NCBI GenBank assembly: GCA_009760885.1 | Contig: CM019693.1 | Span: 744,001 to 808,000 of the forward strand | Direction: 5' to 3' | DNA: 64,000 bases | DNA from: Achatina immaculata | Lineage: Eukaryota; Mollusca; Gastropoda; Stylommatophora; Achatinidae | In this document: in pieces, positions 23,136 through 35,016 of the stretch | Position numbering within the stretch: the first letter of the stretch is position 1 | Layout: each line of letters starts with the position of its first letter | Position numbers and translations under genes: made by a program | Notes under the pieces: model-generated | Database searches by the model: none | What the model was told of the DNA's origin: nothing | Seen by the model: only the letters and a program-made list of their open reading frames with translations

Positions 23136-24234
23136 GTATCGAGTCGCTGATAGTAATGCTGAGACTACGTCAAACTAGCGGCCCAGGTACAAGCTGAGAT
23201 GGGGAGAGTGAGTGAGCGACAGAGCCAGTGAGAGATCTGACTTAGGAAATTTACAAACTGGTCGAAGACTAAGATAAAAAAAATAATAAAAGATAAAGGT
23301 AAAATATAAAGCGTATAAGCCTGGAACATGAAAAAGAAAGATTTATGTCTGAGCGCATACAGAAGAATAGATTAGATAAAACAAAACGATAAAGCTACAA
23401 ATTTGAAGAAAAGTCGTCTATGAACAAAAGCGTTTGTAAGCTATACAAACACAGCCATAATCATAAGCTTAGAAAATGCAAGAGCGTTGGTGAATTATAC
23501 ATAAACAGTAATTAACACAGACACTACAAGATTGTTGGTGAACTGTATATACACGATCATAAACACATACTCCGTTACAAGAAAAGGGTTGGTGATTCAT
23601 GCATACACAATCATAAACACATACTCAGATACAACTACAGCTTTGGTGAATCATATGTTCACAGCCATAAAAATATTATTTCACATTAATTACGTAAATA
23701 CATTTACTAACACAGGTGATGTTTCGTAACTGAAGAATTATTTAAAAGACAGTATCTTCAGTTTCAACAATACATTTCAACAACGTATTTTAACTTTATC
23801 CATGAAAATAAAATGATGAAATAGGATCTCAGGCAAAACTACAGGACGCTGAAAACTAATTTAAACCATGAGAAAAACAGGCACTACGAAAATGTTGTGG
23901 ACACTCCATGAGAGATCACAGAATACAACAGTCACTGAGAAACTCAATGGAAAAAAGATTGTGATTAAGATCAGGGCCAACACATCTAACTAAAGTCTTA
24001 TTAGAAATAGGGGATCCAGTACAAAATGGAGAAACATAGAAGCCAGTGTCTATAGGCAAGAAAAGTGAAAACGAATTGTATCCGTTATAACTAAAATTAC
24101 AACAGACAGCTCAGTAATGAATACTCCTTTATAATCTACACATCATTGTAATTATATTACAATATAGGAATAACAGAAGGTTTTAAAATGAATTAAAATT
24201 AAAGCCAAAAACTACTTCACATTCTCGAGTATAA
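23136..24234. other. No gene; weak degenerate repeat
   Basis: AT-rich. A degenerate unit of about 50-60 bp (GTTGGTGAATYATRYATACA ... ATAAACACATACT) repeats three to four times at about 23485-23680. Confidence 0.55.
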
Positions 24235-24740
24235 ATACGTACTTTATAACAATATCAAAACATACACGGGACTGAGAGAGATAAGACAATACGTTATAAA
24301 ATACCAAAATATAAAGGGAACAGAAAGCAATACAGAAAAAAAACGTTATACAATACAAAAAATATAAAGGGAACAGAGAGAAATAAGAAAATACGTTATA
24401 AAAATAACAAGACATAAGGGGAACAGAAAGAAATAAGGAAACGCGATATAAAAATAACAAAATATAAGGGGAACCGAGAGGAATAAGAAAGTACGTAATA
24501 AAATCCAAAAAAGTAAATAAATAAATAAAGGGAACAGAGAGAAATAAGAAAATGTGTAATAAAATACTAAAGTATAAGGGAAACAGAGAGAAATAAGGAA
24601 ATACATAACAAAATACCAGAATAAAAGGGAGAAGAGAGAAATACGGAAATATGTTATAATATACCACAAAATAAGTGGAAAATAAAGAAGTACGAAAATA
24701 TGTATTAAAATAACAAACTATAATGAAACCCGTTATTTTT
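24235..24740. repeat. About 50-bp A-rich minisatellite
   Basis: Nine or so units of AAAATATAAAGGGAACAGAG, AGAAATAAGAAAATACG and TTATAAAATA. The minus-strand frames of 107 and 151 codons are repeat translations (FLISLCSLYI-like). Confidence 0.9.
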
Positions 24741-25427
24741 ATATCAAAATATAATAGAATTATAGAGAGAAAGATGAATACATCCCAACACTAAAATACA
24801 AGTAAAAAGTGAAATAAAGAGAAAATTAGTTTGTTTTTTTTTAACAACAGTATTAATATAAAGCTAACAGAGAGAAAAAAAGTACATATATTTTATAGAC
24901 TAAGCCTTGCACATACATTTTCGATTGTATTTTTATAATTTCTTCCCTACCTTGAGCTTTTAAATCAAAAGTAATCGACACGTCCTACAATAACTTGAAA
25001 TACAGTCCAGCCAGGTTGAACAAAATTGTGACAATTACAACACGGCAGGAACCAAATTGAATTTCTCTCCGTGTTGTTTCTTTATTTCAAAACGCTGATT
25101 CCAATCCTAAAAATAGCACTTCCATTGCGTAAATATTTTCAATTCCGCAAATATACGTACACGTAGGTGTCTGAGAAAGTTCCTCTATTTACAGAATTTT
25201 TGTCCAGTGACTGTAAAATTGGTGGTCGGCAGAATTTTGTGTGGGATATTCCATTTGCAGTTTTGGTTAAATCCATTAAAACGAAAGTTATCTTTAGCTC
25301 TTTCAAAGTAACATGATCACGTTTTCTAAGTTCAAATACGAGACACAAGTGGCGGGAAGAAGGGATTACATTTAAATTTTAACTCGGAATCGTAATCGGT
25401 ATGCTCGGCTTATAACTTGACTTACAA
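24741..25427. other. No recognisable gene
   Basis: AT-rich spacer; the 69-codon minus frame at 25139-25348 has no recognisable motif. Confidence 0.5.
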
Positions 25428-25560
25428 ATACGCCAGTTCAGGCCTACTTGTTGTACTTCTCCACAGAGTGGATCGCCAGTTCAGGCCTACTTGTTGTACT
25501 TCTCCACAGAGTGGATCGCCAGTTCAGGCTTACTTGTTGTACTTCTTTACAGGGTGGATC
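25428..25560. repeat. About 50-bp direct repeat, three copies
   Basis: Three copies of CGCCAGTTCAGGCCTACTTG followed by TTGTACTTCTCCACAGAGTG and GAT; the last copy is diverged. Confidence 0.9.
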
Positions 25561-25639
25561 TTCTTCAAATTAGCAATATTTTCAGCAAGGCAAATTTTAT
25601 CAGTTCTAGATAGATCGCTCTTCAGAAAGTAAAATAACT

Positions 25640-26137
25640 AAAGAATATGTGGAGAGTAACAGACAGAACCACCAAAAATAAGATTTTTAAGGGCATGCAT
25701 CTTTCCCATCGCAACATATGTCTGTGAGACCTGGACACTTAACAAAACAGCTGAGAAACACATAAATGCCTTTAAATGTAAATGCTACAGAAGAGTTCTT
25801 CACATATCATGGACACAAAAAAGAACAAATATATCCAAACTACAAGAACTTAATATTGAAGAAGGTTGGCTAGTAAAGAGAATTAAAGAGAGAAAACTTA
25901 AATATTTTGGACACATTAAACCTCATGATAATCTAAAGAAGACCGTCTTGGAAGGGTACATAATGGGAAAAAGAAAGAGAGGAAGACCAAGGCGAAGATG
26001 GCTGCAAGACATCGTTGATGATCTGCAAATGGATGCATCAGCAGCAGGCCATCTTGCTCACAACCGAGAGGCCTACAGGAGTGCTGTTAGGGAGGCAAAG
26101 TTCCGCAAGGGACATGCAAATTAACGAATGAATGAAT
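25640..26137 (+). pseudogene. LINE-B 3' fragment
   Basis: Starts within the segment coding KTAEKHINAF and its upstream leader (GGGCATGCATCTTTCCCATC) and runs through CYRRVLHISWTQKRTNISKL, EGWLVKRIKERKLKYFGHI, KRGRPRRRWLQDIVDDL and HNREAYRSAVREAKFRKGHAN to a (GAATGAAT) tail at 26124-26138. Sequence is cleaner than in most copies, yet it is strongly 5'-truncated. Confidence 0.9.
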
Positions 26138-26179
26138 TTCAAGTCCAGTTTTGCTAGCTACTGAAGACATGGTATGTTT

Positions 26180-26311
26180 TTTTTTTCTTGCATCAAATTC
26201 ACATTGTCACTGATAAGAGTTATGTCATCAGCAAAATCAAGATCTTCTAGTTGGGTCCCATGTACCCAATCAATAGCTGTGTTGCCTGTGCAGCATTTTT
26301 TTCATTATGAA
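26180..26311 (-). pseudogene. LINE-A internal fragment (reverse transcriptase catalytic box)
   Basis: The reverse complement matches LINE-A at about 9764-9893 with few differences. It covers the segment coding WVHGTQLEDLDFADDITLIS and its flanks. It lies directly beside the tail of a LINE-B copy in opposite orientation. Neither the LINE-A 5' nor 3' end is present, so it arose by deletion or rearrangement rather than a plain 5'-truncated insertion. Confidence 0.85.
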
Positions 26312-26896
26312 TTCCCCAGACACGTTCTTAAAATACAGTGTTCTCCCCAGTAATACGGGACAGCTGGTAACTTTCGTATAAACTAAGCTTACCGTTGTTT
26401 TAGAAAAGTTCTCTGTTAGCGGAAGACGGATCTGAGAGCTTTTTTTCCTCAATAATTGTCCCCCCTTTCCGCGTTCAGTTTTCACGAGAAGAAGTTTCGC
26501 CGAGTATATCTAGTAGAAACATGCCAAAAGAAAGCACTGAAATCGTTTGCAGTATTTCAGCACAACAATGTACATGTACACATCTTTTTTTTTAATATAA
26601 ATATGTTACGTGTCACTGTGGATTTTTTTTTTTTTACAAAATTGTATTTATTGAGACGCAGAAACTGTTCAAGTGTGGCAAGCTTCACTGCAGGGGCCAT
26701 AACTTGAAGACATTAACTCTTTTAGCTCCGTTTGTCTGTACTTGTACTAGCTCTCTGTAACTGCGAGCTGGTGTTCTTTGCAGCCGATGCTGTGGAGGTG
26801 CTGAGATACAGCATCTTATCGGCGTGGGAGCGGGTTATGTAAAAAAGTAAAGATAGTCCCATAGCATTTCAAATGCCGTAGGGGGTGAAGCGTTAG
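26312..26896. other. No recognisable gene
   Basis: AT-rich, with poly-T runs near 26584 and 26625. Ends at the left edge of the first tandem duplication. Confidence 0.5.
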
Positions 26897-26929
26897 AGAC
26901 CTCATTATGCTGGGTCATCAGCGTATGAG

Positions 26930-27122
26930 GTAGGGTGACCAGTTCCTTTCCTCGCTGCCTTTACTTCCCAGATTTTCTCTGGTACCCATTTTACGAGGCT
27001 GGGTCGACCTCAGGGCCGTATTGGTCGGAAAAAAAAAATCCCGCTCAGCTGGGGATTCGAACCCTCGACCATTTGGTTGCTAGACGAGTGCTCTAACCAC
27101 TACGCTAGCCGGCGCAGCTACT
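26930..27122 (-). repeat. tRNA-derived SINE, type 2 head (copy 1)
   Basis: Minus strand: A box GGCTAGCGTAGTGG (27097-27110), B box GGGTTCGAATCCCC (27051-27064), an A-rich linker, and a body with GGTACCAGAGAAAATCTGGG (about 26976-26995). The tRNA-like head resembles a real tRNA at both promoter boxes. Confidence 0.88.
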
Positions 27123-27917
27123 TTTTCAGTCCCGGAGTACAGCTAAAAAGCGGGGGGGGGGTGTGCAATGCTTCTTTAACAGACTCCACCACCATGGGGA
27201 CTATGGTGATCCCTGCCCCGTTAGCCAGGCTAGGCCTGTTACTTGGGGTACCACGGAGAGGTGGGACAGGGTCTTGGTCAGCTATGGTTTGCTAACCCTG
27301 ACGCTAGCATATCAGCTATGGGTCGCTGATTGCCTCATCGGACAGAGTCTTACCCCCCCCCCACCCGCATTTTTCTGTAATAATAGGGAGGGAGTAGGCA
27401 GAGAAGAAACTTTTCTTCATAAATGTGGCACCACGAGCAGAAAAAAGGTTGAGAAACCATGATTTGTGGTACATGCAATATACAACTTCAAAACCGCTGA
27501 GACACATACATTTATATAACACTAGTCTGAAAATACATTCCGTACTTTAATTTGTGTAATTGAATGGAAAGCTATTTTTAAATGCTATCTGATTTACCGT
27601 TTTTTTTAAATAGTGTAGCCAACGCGCTTGGCAGGTATGGAAAGTAATGTGGAGTTAATGCGCAACTCTTAATCACGTCGTTAAAGTTTTATGGTTTAAA
27701 GATGCCAATCTCTTATCACGTGACATTTTGGTAATTCTGTACTGTGTAGACTTACAAACAGCTTTATATTTTTTATAAAAAGGGAGAAAAGTGTACCTCC
27801 ACCTACACGTAATAAAGTGAAGAAAACACTTTCAAACTTACTCTCGAGTTTTATAACATAAAATATACTCTACATCCACGATGTCAGGTCTTATGTTTCT
27901 TTACATCCAGCTAGACG
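27123..27917. other. Spacer of the duplicated unit, no gene
   Basis: Contains a G-run (about 27152-27160), a C-run (about 27353-27362) and an AT-rich second half with CTTATCACGTGACATTTTGG. The 72- and 99-codon frames do not persist between the two duplicate copies in the same form and show no motif. Confidence 0.6.
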
Positions 27918-28757
27918 GAGGGTGTCTACATGGCGGCAATTCAGGCTTTCTTCTGCCGCCCGCCAGGTTATTATGAAAATGTAATTCACTTTATATTCCT
28001 GCATCTAGACCAACAGGCACCAGTAAGAATAAATGGTGAAACAACAACTTGGTTTGACATAAAAAAAGAGGTCCGTCAGGGGTGTATATTGTCACCTTAC
28101 TTATTTAACTTGTATATTGAAAATATAATGAGGAATGTTAGAGAAGATGTAGACAAAGAATATTACGATGCCATAACAATTGGAGATTATGAAATACCAG
28201 AGATTAGATATGCTGATGGCACAGTATTACTGTCCACAACACAAAAAGGAATGGGAAAATTAATTATGTCAGTCCGTAAGAATAGTGAAGAGCAAAACCT
28301 CTATCTTAATGCGAAGAAAACTAAATTGATGACAACTGACAAAACAAACAAGGCAGCTGAAATATATATCAATGAGGAAAGACTGGAAGAGGTGGAGAGT
28401 TTTGAATATCTTGGATCATTACTAACTAATAATGAAGATACAATGAGGGAAATTAAAAGGAGGACATCTATCGTTCTTCAAAAATTAAAACAACTAAAGA
28501 ATCTGATTTTTAAGGGCATGCATCTTTCCCATCGTAACATATGCTGTGAGACCTGGACACTTAACAAAACAGCTGAGAAACACATAAATGCCTTTGAATG
28601 TAAATGCTACAGAAGAGTTCTTCACATATCATGGACACAAAAAAAGAACAAATATATCCAAACTACAAGAACTTAATATTGAAGAAGGTTGGCTAGTAAA
28701 GAGGATTAAACAGAGAAAACTTAAATATTTTGGACACAATAAACGTCATGAGAATTT
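27918..28757 (+). pseudogene. LINE-B, duplicate copy 1 (catalytic box mutated, truncated at duplication junction)
   Basis: Open for 248 codons from 27930. Landmarks: EVRQGCILSPYLFNLYIENI (reverse transcriptase motif B), RYADGTVLLS (motif C), NLYLNAKKTKLM, FEYLGSLLTN, ETWTLNKTAEKHINAF and CYRRVLHISWTQ. The second catalytic Asp is Gly because GAC became GGC at 28218-28220; the duplicate has GAC. An extra A in the run at 28639-28645 shifts the frame. The element ends abruptly at the unit boundary, so the C-terminal basic block is missing. An in-frame ATG opens the frame but the upstream reverse transcriptase motifs are absent, so this was already 5'-truncated before duplication. Confidence 0.93.
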
Positions 28758-28791
28758 AGACCTCATTATGCTGGGTCATCAGCGTATGAGG

Positions 28792-28983
28792 TAGGGTGAC
28801 CAGTTCCTTTCCTCGCTGCCTTTACTTCCCAGATTTTCTCTGGTACCCATTTTACGAGGCTGGGTCGACCTCAGGGCCGTATTGGTCGGAAAAAAAAAAA
28901 TCCCGCTCAGCTGGGGATTCGAACCCTCGACCATTTGGTTGCTAGACGAGTGCTCTAACCACTACGCTAGCCGGCGCAGCTAC
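28792..28983 (-). repeat. tRNA-derived SINE, type 2 head (copy 2)
   Basis: Second duplicate of the SINE at 26930-27122, essentially identical, with a longer A-rich linker. Confidence 0.88.
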
Positions 28984-29774
28984 TTTTTCAGTCCCGGAGT
29001 ACAGCTAAAAAGCGGGGGGGGGGGTGTGCAATGCTTCTTTAACAGACTCCACCACCATGGGGACTATGGTGATCCCTGCCCCGTTAGCCAGGCTAGGCCT
29101 GTTACTTGGGGTACCACGGAGAGGTGGGACAGGGTCTTGGTCAGCTATGGTTTGCTAACCCTGACGCTAGCATATCAGCTATGGGTCGCTGATTGCCTCA
29201 TCGGACAGAGTCTTACCCCCCCCCACCCGCATTTTTCTGTAATAATAGGGAGGGATTAGGCAGAGAAGAGACTTTTCTTCATAAATGTGGCACCACGAGC
29301 AGAAAAAAGGTTGAGAAACCATGATTTGTGGTACATGCAATATACAACTTCAAAACCGCTGAGACACATACATTTATATAACACTAGTCTGAAAATACAT
29401 TCCGTACTTTAATTTGTGTAATTGAATGGAAAGCTATTTTTAAATGCTATCTGATTTACCGTTTTTTTTTTTATAGTGTAGCCAACGCTCTTGGCAGGTA
29501 TGGAAAGTAACGTGGAATTAATGCGCAACTCTTAATCACGTCGTTAAAGTTTTATGGTTTAAAGATGCCAATCTCTTATCACGTGACATTTTGGTAATTC
29601 TGTACTGTGTAGACTTACAAACAACTTTATATTTTTAAAAAAAGGGAGAAAAGTGTACCTCCACCTACACGTAATAAAGTAAACACTTTCAAACTTACTC
29701 TCGAGTTCTATACCATAAAATATACTCTACATCCACGATGTCAGGTCTTATGTCTCTTTACGTCCAGCTAGACC
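28984..29774. other. Spacer of the duplicated unit, copy 2, no gene
   Basis: Copy of 27123-27917 with small differences, mainly in homopolymer runs (G-run near 29014, T-run near 29463) and a short deletion in the AAAGTGAAGAAAACAC segment. Confidence 0.6.
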
Positions 29775-30812
29775 GAGGGTGTCTACATGGCGGCAATTCA
29801 GGCTTTCTTCTGCCGCCCGCCAGGTTATTATGAAAATGTAATTCACTTTATATTCCTGCATCTAGACCAACAGGCACCAGTAAGAATAAATGGTGAAACA
29901 ACAACTTGGTTTGACATAAAAAAAGAGGTCCGTCAGGGATGTATATTGTCACCTTACTTATTTAACTTGTATATTGAAAATATAATGAGGAATGTTAGAG
30001 AAGATGTAGACAAAGAATATTACGATGCCATAACAATTGGAGATTATGAAATACCAGAGATTAGATATGCTGATGACACAGTATTACTGTCCACAACACA
30101 AAAAGGAATGGGAAAATTAATTATGTCAGTCCGTAAGAATAGTGAAGAGCAAACCTCTATCTTAATGCGAAGAAAACTAAATTGATGACAACTGACAAAA
30201 CAAACAAGGCAGCTGAAATATATATCAATGAGGAAAGACTGGAAGAGGTGGAGAGTTTTGAATATCTTGGATCATTACTAACTAATAATGAAGATACAAT
30301 GAGGGAAATTAAAAGGAGGACATCTATCGTTCTTCAAAAATTAAAACAACTAAAGAATCTGATTTTTAAGGGCATGCATCTTTCCCATCGTAACATATGC
30401 TGTGAGACCTGGACACTTAACAAAACAGCTGAGAAACACATAAATGCCTTTGAATGTAAATGCTACAGAAGAGTTCTTCACATATCATGGACACAAAAAA
30501 GAACAAATATATCCAAACTACAAGAACTTAATATTGAAGAAGGTTGGCTAGTAAAGAGGATTAAACAGAGAAAACTTAAATATTTTGGACACAATAAACG
30601 TCATGAGAATTTAGAAAAGATCGTCTTGGAAGGACACATAATGGGGAAAAGAAAGAGAGGAAGACCAAGGCGAAGATGGCTGCAAGACATCGTTGATAAT
30701 CTGCAAATGGATGCATCAGCAGCAGGGCATCTTGCTTACAACCGAGAGGCCTAAAGTCAGTGTTGTTAGGGAGGCAAAGTTCCGCCAGGGACACGCAAAT
30801 GACTGAGTGAAT
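29775..30812 (+). pseudogene. LINE-B, duplicate copy 2 (catalytic YADD intact, one frameshift)
   Basis: The most complete LINE-B in the window. Motif B (VRQGCILSPYLF) and an intact RYADDTVLLS box (Asp codons 30071-30076) are present. One A is missing in the run at 30151-30153 (three A against four in other copies), splitting the frame into 29787-30185 and 30182-30754. The second part holds FEYLGSLLTN, ETWTLNKTAEK, YFGHNKRHENLEKIV, GKRKRGRPRRRWLQDI and DNLQMDASAAGH. A premature stop follows EA (30752-30754), and the family tail is a decayed GAATGACTGAGTGA-like sequence. The N-terminal half of the reverse transcriptase and the endonuclease are absent. Confidence 0.93.
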
Positions 30813-31879
30813 TCACTTTATTCAAATTAATTTTTGTTAGCTAAGACAAGTTTTGGGGCTGTGCTGTGAACGAACAAAGAATCATCATAGCTCCAACTGA
30901 TTGTGAAATCAAGTGTAAAAATCCCCAAAGCCTGCTATGTAATTCGGTAAAAACTGCTTGATTTAGATGTGGACTACCATTCGATTCATGGATACATACA
31001 ACTGTAACCCGGGGGTTCCTTGGACATTGACACTCTAAAATTAAATTTTTTTTTTCAAAGCAGGTAAATGGCAGCATCTGCATAGCATTGTTTTTCTGCT
31101 GAATTTCTCGGCAGAGATAATAATCTGTTATAAATCTATGACACATGTTGACGTATCTGTTGTCTTATTATGGCATTTCTGGGCTATAGTGAGTAGAGTA
31201 AGCTATAGTGAGTAGAGTGGGCTACATTGAGTAGTCATCCTTCCTAGTTTTGAAAGTTGTTACAGAAAAATGCAGCACGAAATTATCTATTTACAGGAAG
31301 CGTTTGATAATGCGAGTATGGTTGTGGTTGGTCAAAAGTTAGTTATGTATAAATTCCTTCACTTTTGGCCACGCCCCGAATCTACAGTATTTTACAAGCT
31401 AGGCACGCCTCTATTATCCCTAGTTGTTTGACTCTGTCTTAAAGACAGCACCATAATGCTCAGTGCCTTGTCTACAAGAACGAACCAGATCGCAGATTCA
31501 AATTAAATATGTCCAACAGTACACACGAGAATGGTGTTACTGTAAGTGCATTGTTGTAGATATATTCCTAATATCACGCAGGAGGGGGGAGGGGTGGGTG
31601 GGTGGGTGAGTAGGTAAAGCCGTGAACTCCAGCGACTACAAAATCTCAAGTAGTAAGTCGAGTCCAAGTTGTACTTTCAACTTTAAGCCGAATCTTTAAA
31701 TTTACTCAAGTTCAAGTCGAGCAACTCAAAATATAAAACTGCTGACTAATCTGTGTAAAAAGTCTGCAGTTAAAAGCTTCAACTATAGCCACGCAATTTA
31801 ATTGTATATGGATCAATGTTTTATTATATCAATACGATTCTGAAACATATTGTAGATACATTAAAGATAACAAATTTGT
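30813..31879. other. No recognisable gene
   Basis: AT-rich. A 19-bp phrase (GGGCTATAGTGAGTAGAGT) repeats three times at about 31172-31225. GT/GGGT-rich stretch at about 31583-31607. Confidence 0.5.
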
Positions 31880-32240
31880 AATGAATTCTAATTCAAAACA
31901 GATTCTAATTTATACTGATTTAAAACATATTTAAACACACTGATTTAAACACGTTCTAATTTATACTGATTTAAAGCATAGTTAATTATACACATTTTTA
32001 AAACACGTTCTAATTTATACTGATTTAAAGCATTGTTAATTATACACAATTAAAACGCATTCTAATTAATACTGATTTAAAGCACAGCTAATTACACACA
32101 TTTAAAACACATTCCAATTTATACTGATGTAAAGCATACTTAATTGTACACATTTAAACACATTATAATTTATACTGATTTAAAGCACAGTTAATTACAC
32201 ATATTTAAAACACATTTTAATTTATACCGATTCAAAACAT
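31880..32240. repeat. About 50-bp AT-rich minisatellite
   Basis: Six to seven units with ACACATTCTAATTTATACTG, ATTTAAAGCACAGTTAATTA and CACACATTTAAA. Confidence 0.9.
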
Positions 32241-32861
32241 ATTCTGGATTTATACCGACTTTGACCACTTCTGACCCACTACAGATTTAAAATGATGGTT
32301 TAACTGTACCGACTGGAATACTAACACGCAGGATTTATCTTAATTCCTAGTTAACAAATGGGTGGACTACGCAAGTCATAACGTTGTTAGCTTCACTGTT
32401 TCAGATCACGACGAGTTCTTACTTACCTCTCTATAAACAGAACTTGTTTAATTAATGAACGGGCCGTAACTCCGTCGGTTCACACAAGATTCACTACACA
32501 ACGAGGCTTCTCACGAATGCTTGAAAGTAAGCTTCGACATAGTTACAATAATTCTAAATGTAGCAGTAGAGAGGGAGAAACTATTTTTTTGTATGCAGAC
32601 TCTCACGTAAAAACTGTGAACTTAACGGGGTGTTTGTTAGACCGCATGTTTTCTGAGCGGCATCCACGTAGGAGGAAGTCTGAAAGAATTCACATCGGAA
32701 AATCCTGCACGATGAGCTGGCGAGTTTCGCCACTTCTACGAACACCTGGTGTCAGGTCGTGTGTAGACAACCGAGGAGAAATATGATCCAGCCAAAATAT
32801 CTTCTGTTTCCTAGCGGTCCAGGAGGGTGACAGAAATGATTCTTTCCTACAGAGTGAGTGA

Positions 32862-32946
32862 TAGAGAGACAGACGGACAGACAGATACACGGACAGACAG
32901 ACAGATGGACAGACAGGCAGGCAGGCGGCGGGAGGACGGGCGGGCG

Positions 32947-32980
<34 letters not shown>

Positions 32981-33012
32981 TAGACAGATAGACAGATAGA
33001 TAGATAGATAGA
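32862..33012. repeat. GACA/GATA microsatellite block, copy 1
   Basis: Imperfect (GACA)n with GACG and GGCG variants, ending in (GATA)n. Counterparts are at 34866-35016 and 38528-38654 with different lengths. Confidence 0.95.
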
Positions 33013-34174
33013 AGCACCAAAGAGTAAATGAGTTTACCATATCAAATCGTTACCGTACGTTGAAATAAATTTAAAAACCACAAGTATAGAAACCCACCAC
33101 GACATACAAAAAGATAATAAATAAGTAAATAAATAAACACAGAAATGTGACACAAACACACACAAAAATGTGACAACTACTTGACGGAGAGACAGGAATT
33201 TGGATCATCTCTTCAATATACGCATGAAATCGTCACTCGCCAAATGTAGACACACTTTGCTATACAAAGGACTTTCAGTTCTGACAGAGCAAATGTCAGT
33301 GCGCGACTGAGCCCACAGCTGTATACGTTTCCCAGTTTGCCCGCACTTAAGACTTTGCATATTTGAACACAAAAGTGCGTCTTGACCGTAGTTTTGGTGG
33401 GTGGGGAAAGTCCTGCTAGCAGAATGTTGGCGGGAAGTTGGGGGGGTAGGAGGGGGGGTGGAATGAGACACGAGCTCGTTGCGAACATTATTTTTTCCTC
33501 AATCTTTGCTCTAAGTGTCTGTCTTTTGTTGCAAGGAATGTAAGAGTGGATCCTAATGGGATGCCACTGGATTGTGTAAATAGTATCGTGTGTGTGGCAA
33601 ATGCAGGAATTTGAACAGAGTTTTATATTGTCTCTTGACTATCATAATAATAATTTTTCTATTTCTTATTTATTTCATTGATTATTGCCTTTATCTCTGC
33701 CGTTAACATTAAATTTACCATTATTGTCATTATCTCTGTTGTGAACATTAATTCTGTCTTTATTATCTTTCTCCTCTGTCGTTATCATTCATACTAACAT
33801 TATTTGTCTTTATCTCGGCTTTTATCATTCATTTTAGCATTCTAAATGTAGCAGTAGAGAGGGAGAAACTATTTTTTTGTATGCAGACTCTCACGTAAAA
33901 ACTGTGAACTTAACGGGGTGTTTGTTAGACCGCATGTTTTCTGAGCGGCATCCACGTAGGAGGAAGTCTGAAAGAATTCACATCGGAAAATCCTGCACGA
34001 TGAGCTGGCGAGTTTCGCCACTTCTACGAACACCTGGTGTCAGGTCGTGTGTAGACAACCGAGGAGAAATATGATCCAGCCAAAATATCTTCTGTTTCCT
34101 AGCGGTCCAGGAGGGTGACAGAAATGATTCTTTCCTACAGAGTGAGTGACAGGGTGACAAGACACATTCATGCA

Positions 34175-34550
34175 GTTCTGGAACGGTAAAGAGACGTGAT
34201 CGTCGGTCGTGGAACGGTAAAGAGACGTGATCGTCGGTCGTGGAACGGTAAAGAGACGTGATCGTCGGTCGTGGAACGGTAAAGAGACGTGATCGTCGGT
34301 CGTGGAACGGTAAAGAGACATGATCGTCGGTAGTGGAACGGTAAAGAGACATGATCGTCGGTAGTGGAACGGTAAAGAGACGTGATCGTCGGTAGTGGAA
34401 CGGTAAAGAGACGTGATCGTCGGTAGTGGATCTGTAAAAAGACATGATCGTCGGTCATGGAACTGTAAAAAGACATGATCGTCGGTTGTGGAACTGTAAA
34501 AAGACATGATCGTCGGTCATGGAACTGTAAAAAGACATGATCGTCGGTCG
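34175..34550. repeat. 31-bp array, copy 2 (about 12 units)
   Basis: Unit GGAACGGTAAAGAGACGTGA plus TCGTCGGTCGT. The left units carry CGGTAAAGAGACGTG and the right units CTGTAAAAAGACATG, in two separate blocks. Read on the minus strand, all three frames stay open, giving several 100-155-codon artefactual frames. Confidence 0.96.
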
Positions 34551-34865
34551 ACTAACTAGTCTTAAAAAAACGATAGAAAAGTGGCAGTGATGAGGAGTGA
34601 TGGACAAGCGAAAGCAAAATAAAGTTAGAGAGACAGACAGAATACAGATAAACAGACAGAGACAGACACACAGACAGAGACAGACAGATAGACAAAATAC
34701 AGATAAACAGACAGAGACAGACAGACAGTCAGGAAAGCGGATGGGCGAGCAGACAGATAGACATACATACAGAAAGACAGATTATCTATGCATTAAGTGC
34801 TGTTTGCAATAACAGACAAATGGATGGACGGACGGATAGACATACACATAAGAGTAGTAAGTGAT

Positions 34866-34950
34866 AGAGAGACAGACGGACAGACAGATACACGGACAGA
34901 CAGACAGATGGACAGACAGGCAGGCAGGCGGGCGGGAGGACGGGCGGGCG

Positions 34951-34984
<34 letters not shown>

Positions 34985-35016
34985 TAGACAGATAGACAGA
35001 TAGATAGATAGATAGA
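34866..35016. repeat. GACA/GATA microsatellite block, copy 2
   Basis: Counterpart of 32862-33012, near-identical. Confidence 0.95.

Larger units (their letters stand above)
26897..30614. repeat. Tandem duplication, 1.86-kb unit, two copies (SINE + spacer + LINE-B)
   Basis: 26897-28757 and 28758-30614 are near-identical. Each starts AGACCTCATTATGCTGGGTC and contains a minus-strand SINE, a shared spacer with GTTACTTGGGGTACCACGGA, and a plus-strand LINE-B. At the junction (28751-28760) the first LINE-B is cut after GAGAATTTAGA and joined to the start of the unit, with AGA shared by both sides. Beyond 30614 the second LINE-B continues to its natural tail. Differences between copies are a few substitutions and homopolymer indels, which suggests a recent event. 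Confidence 0.95.

Noticed and set aside
27049..27112. Functional tRNA gene
   Set aside because: A and B boxes are good but the acceptor stem does not pair and the sequence continues into a SINE body; it is duplicated with that body.
34175..34550. 31-bp regular array as a possible CRISPR
   Set aside because: The units are contiguous with no unique spacers, and the genome is eukaryotic.
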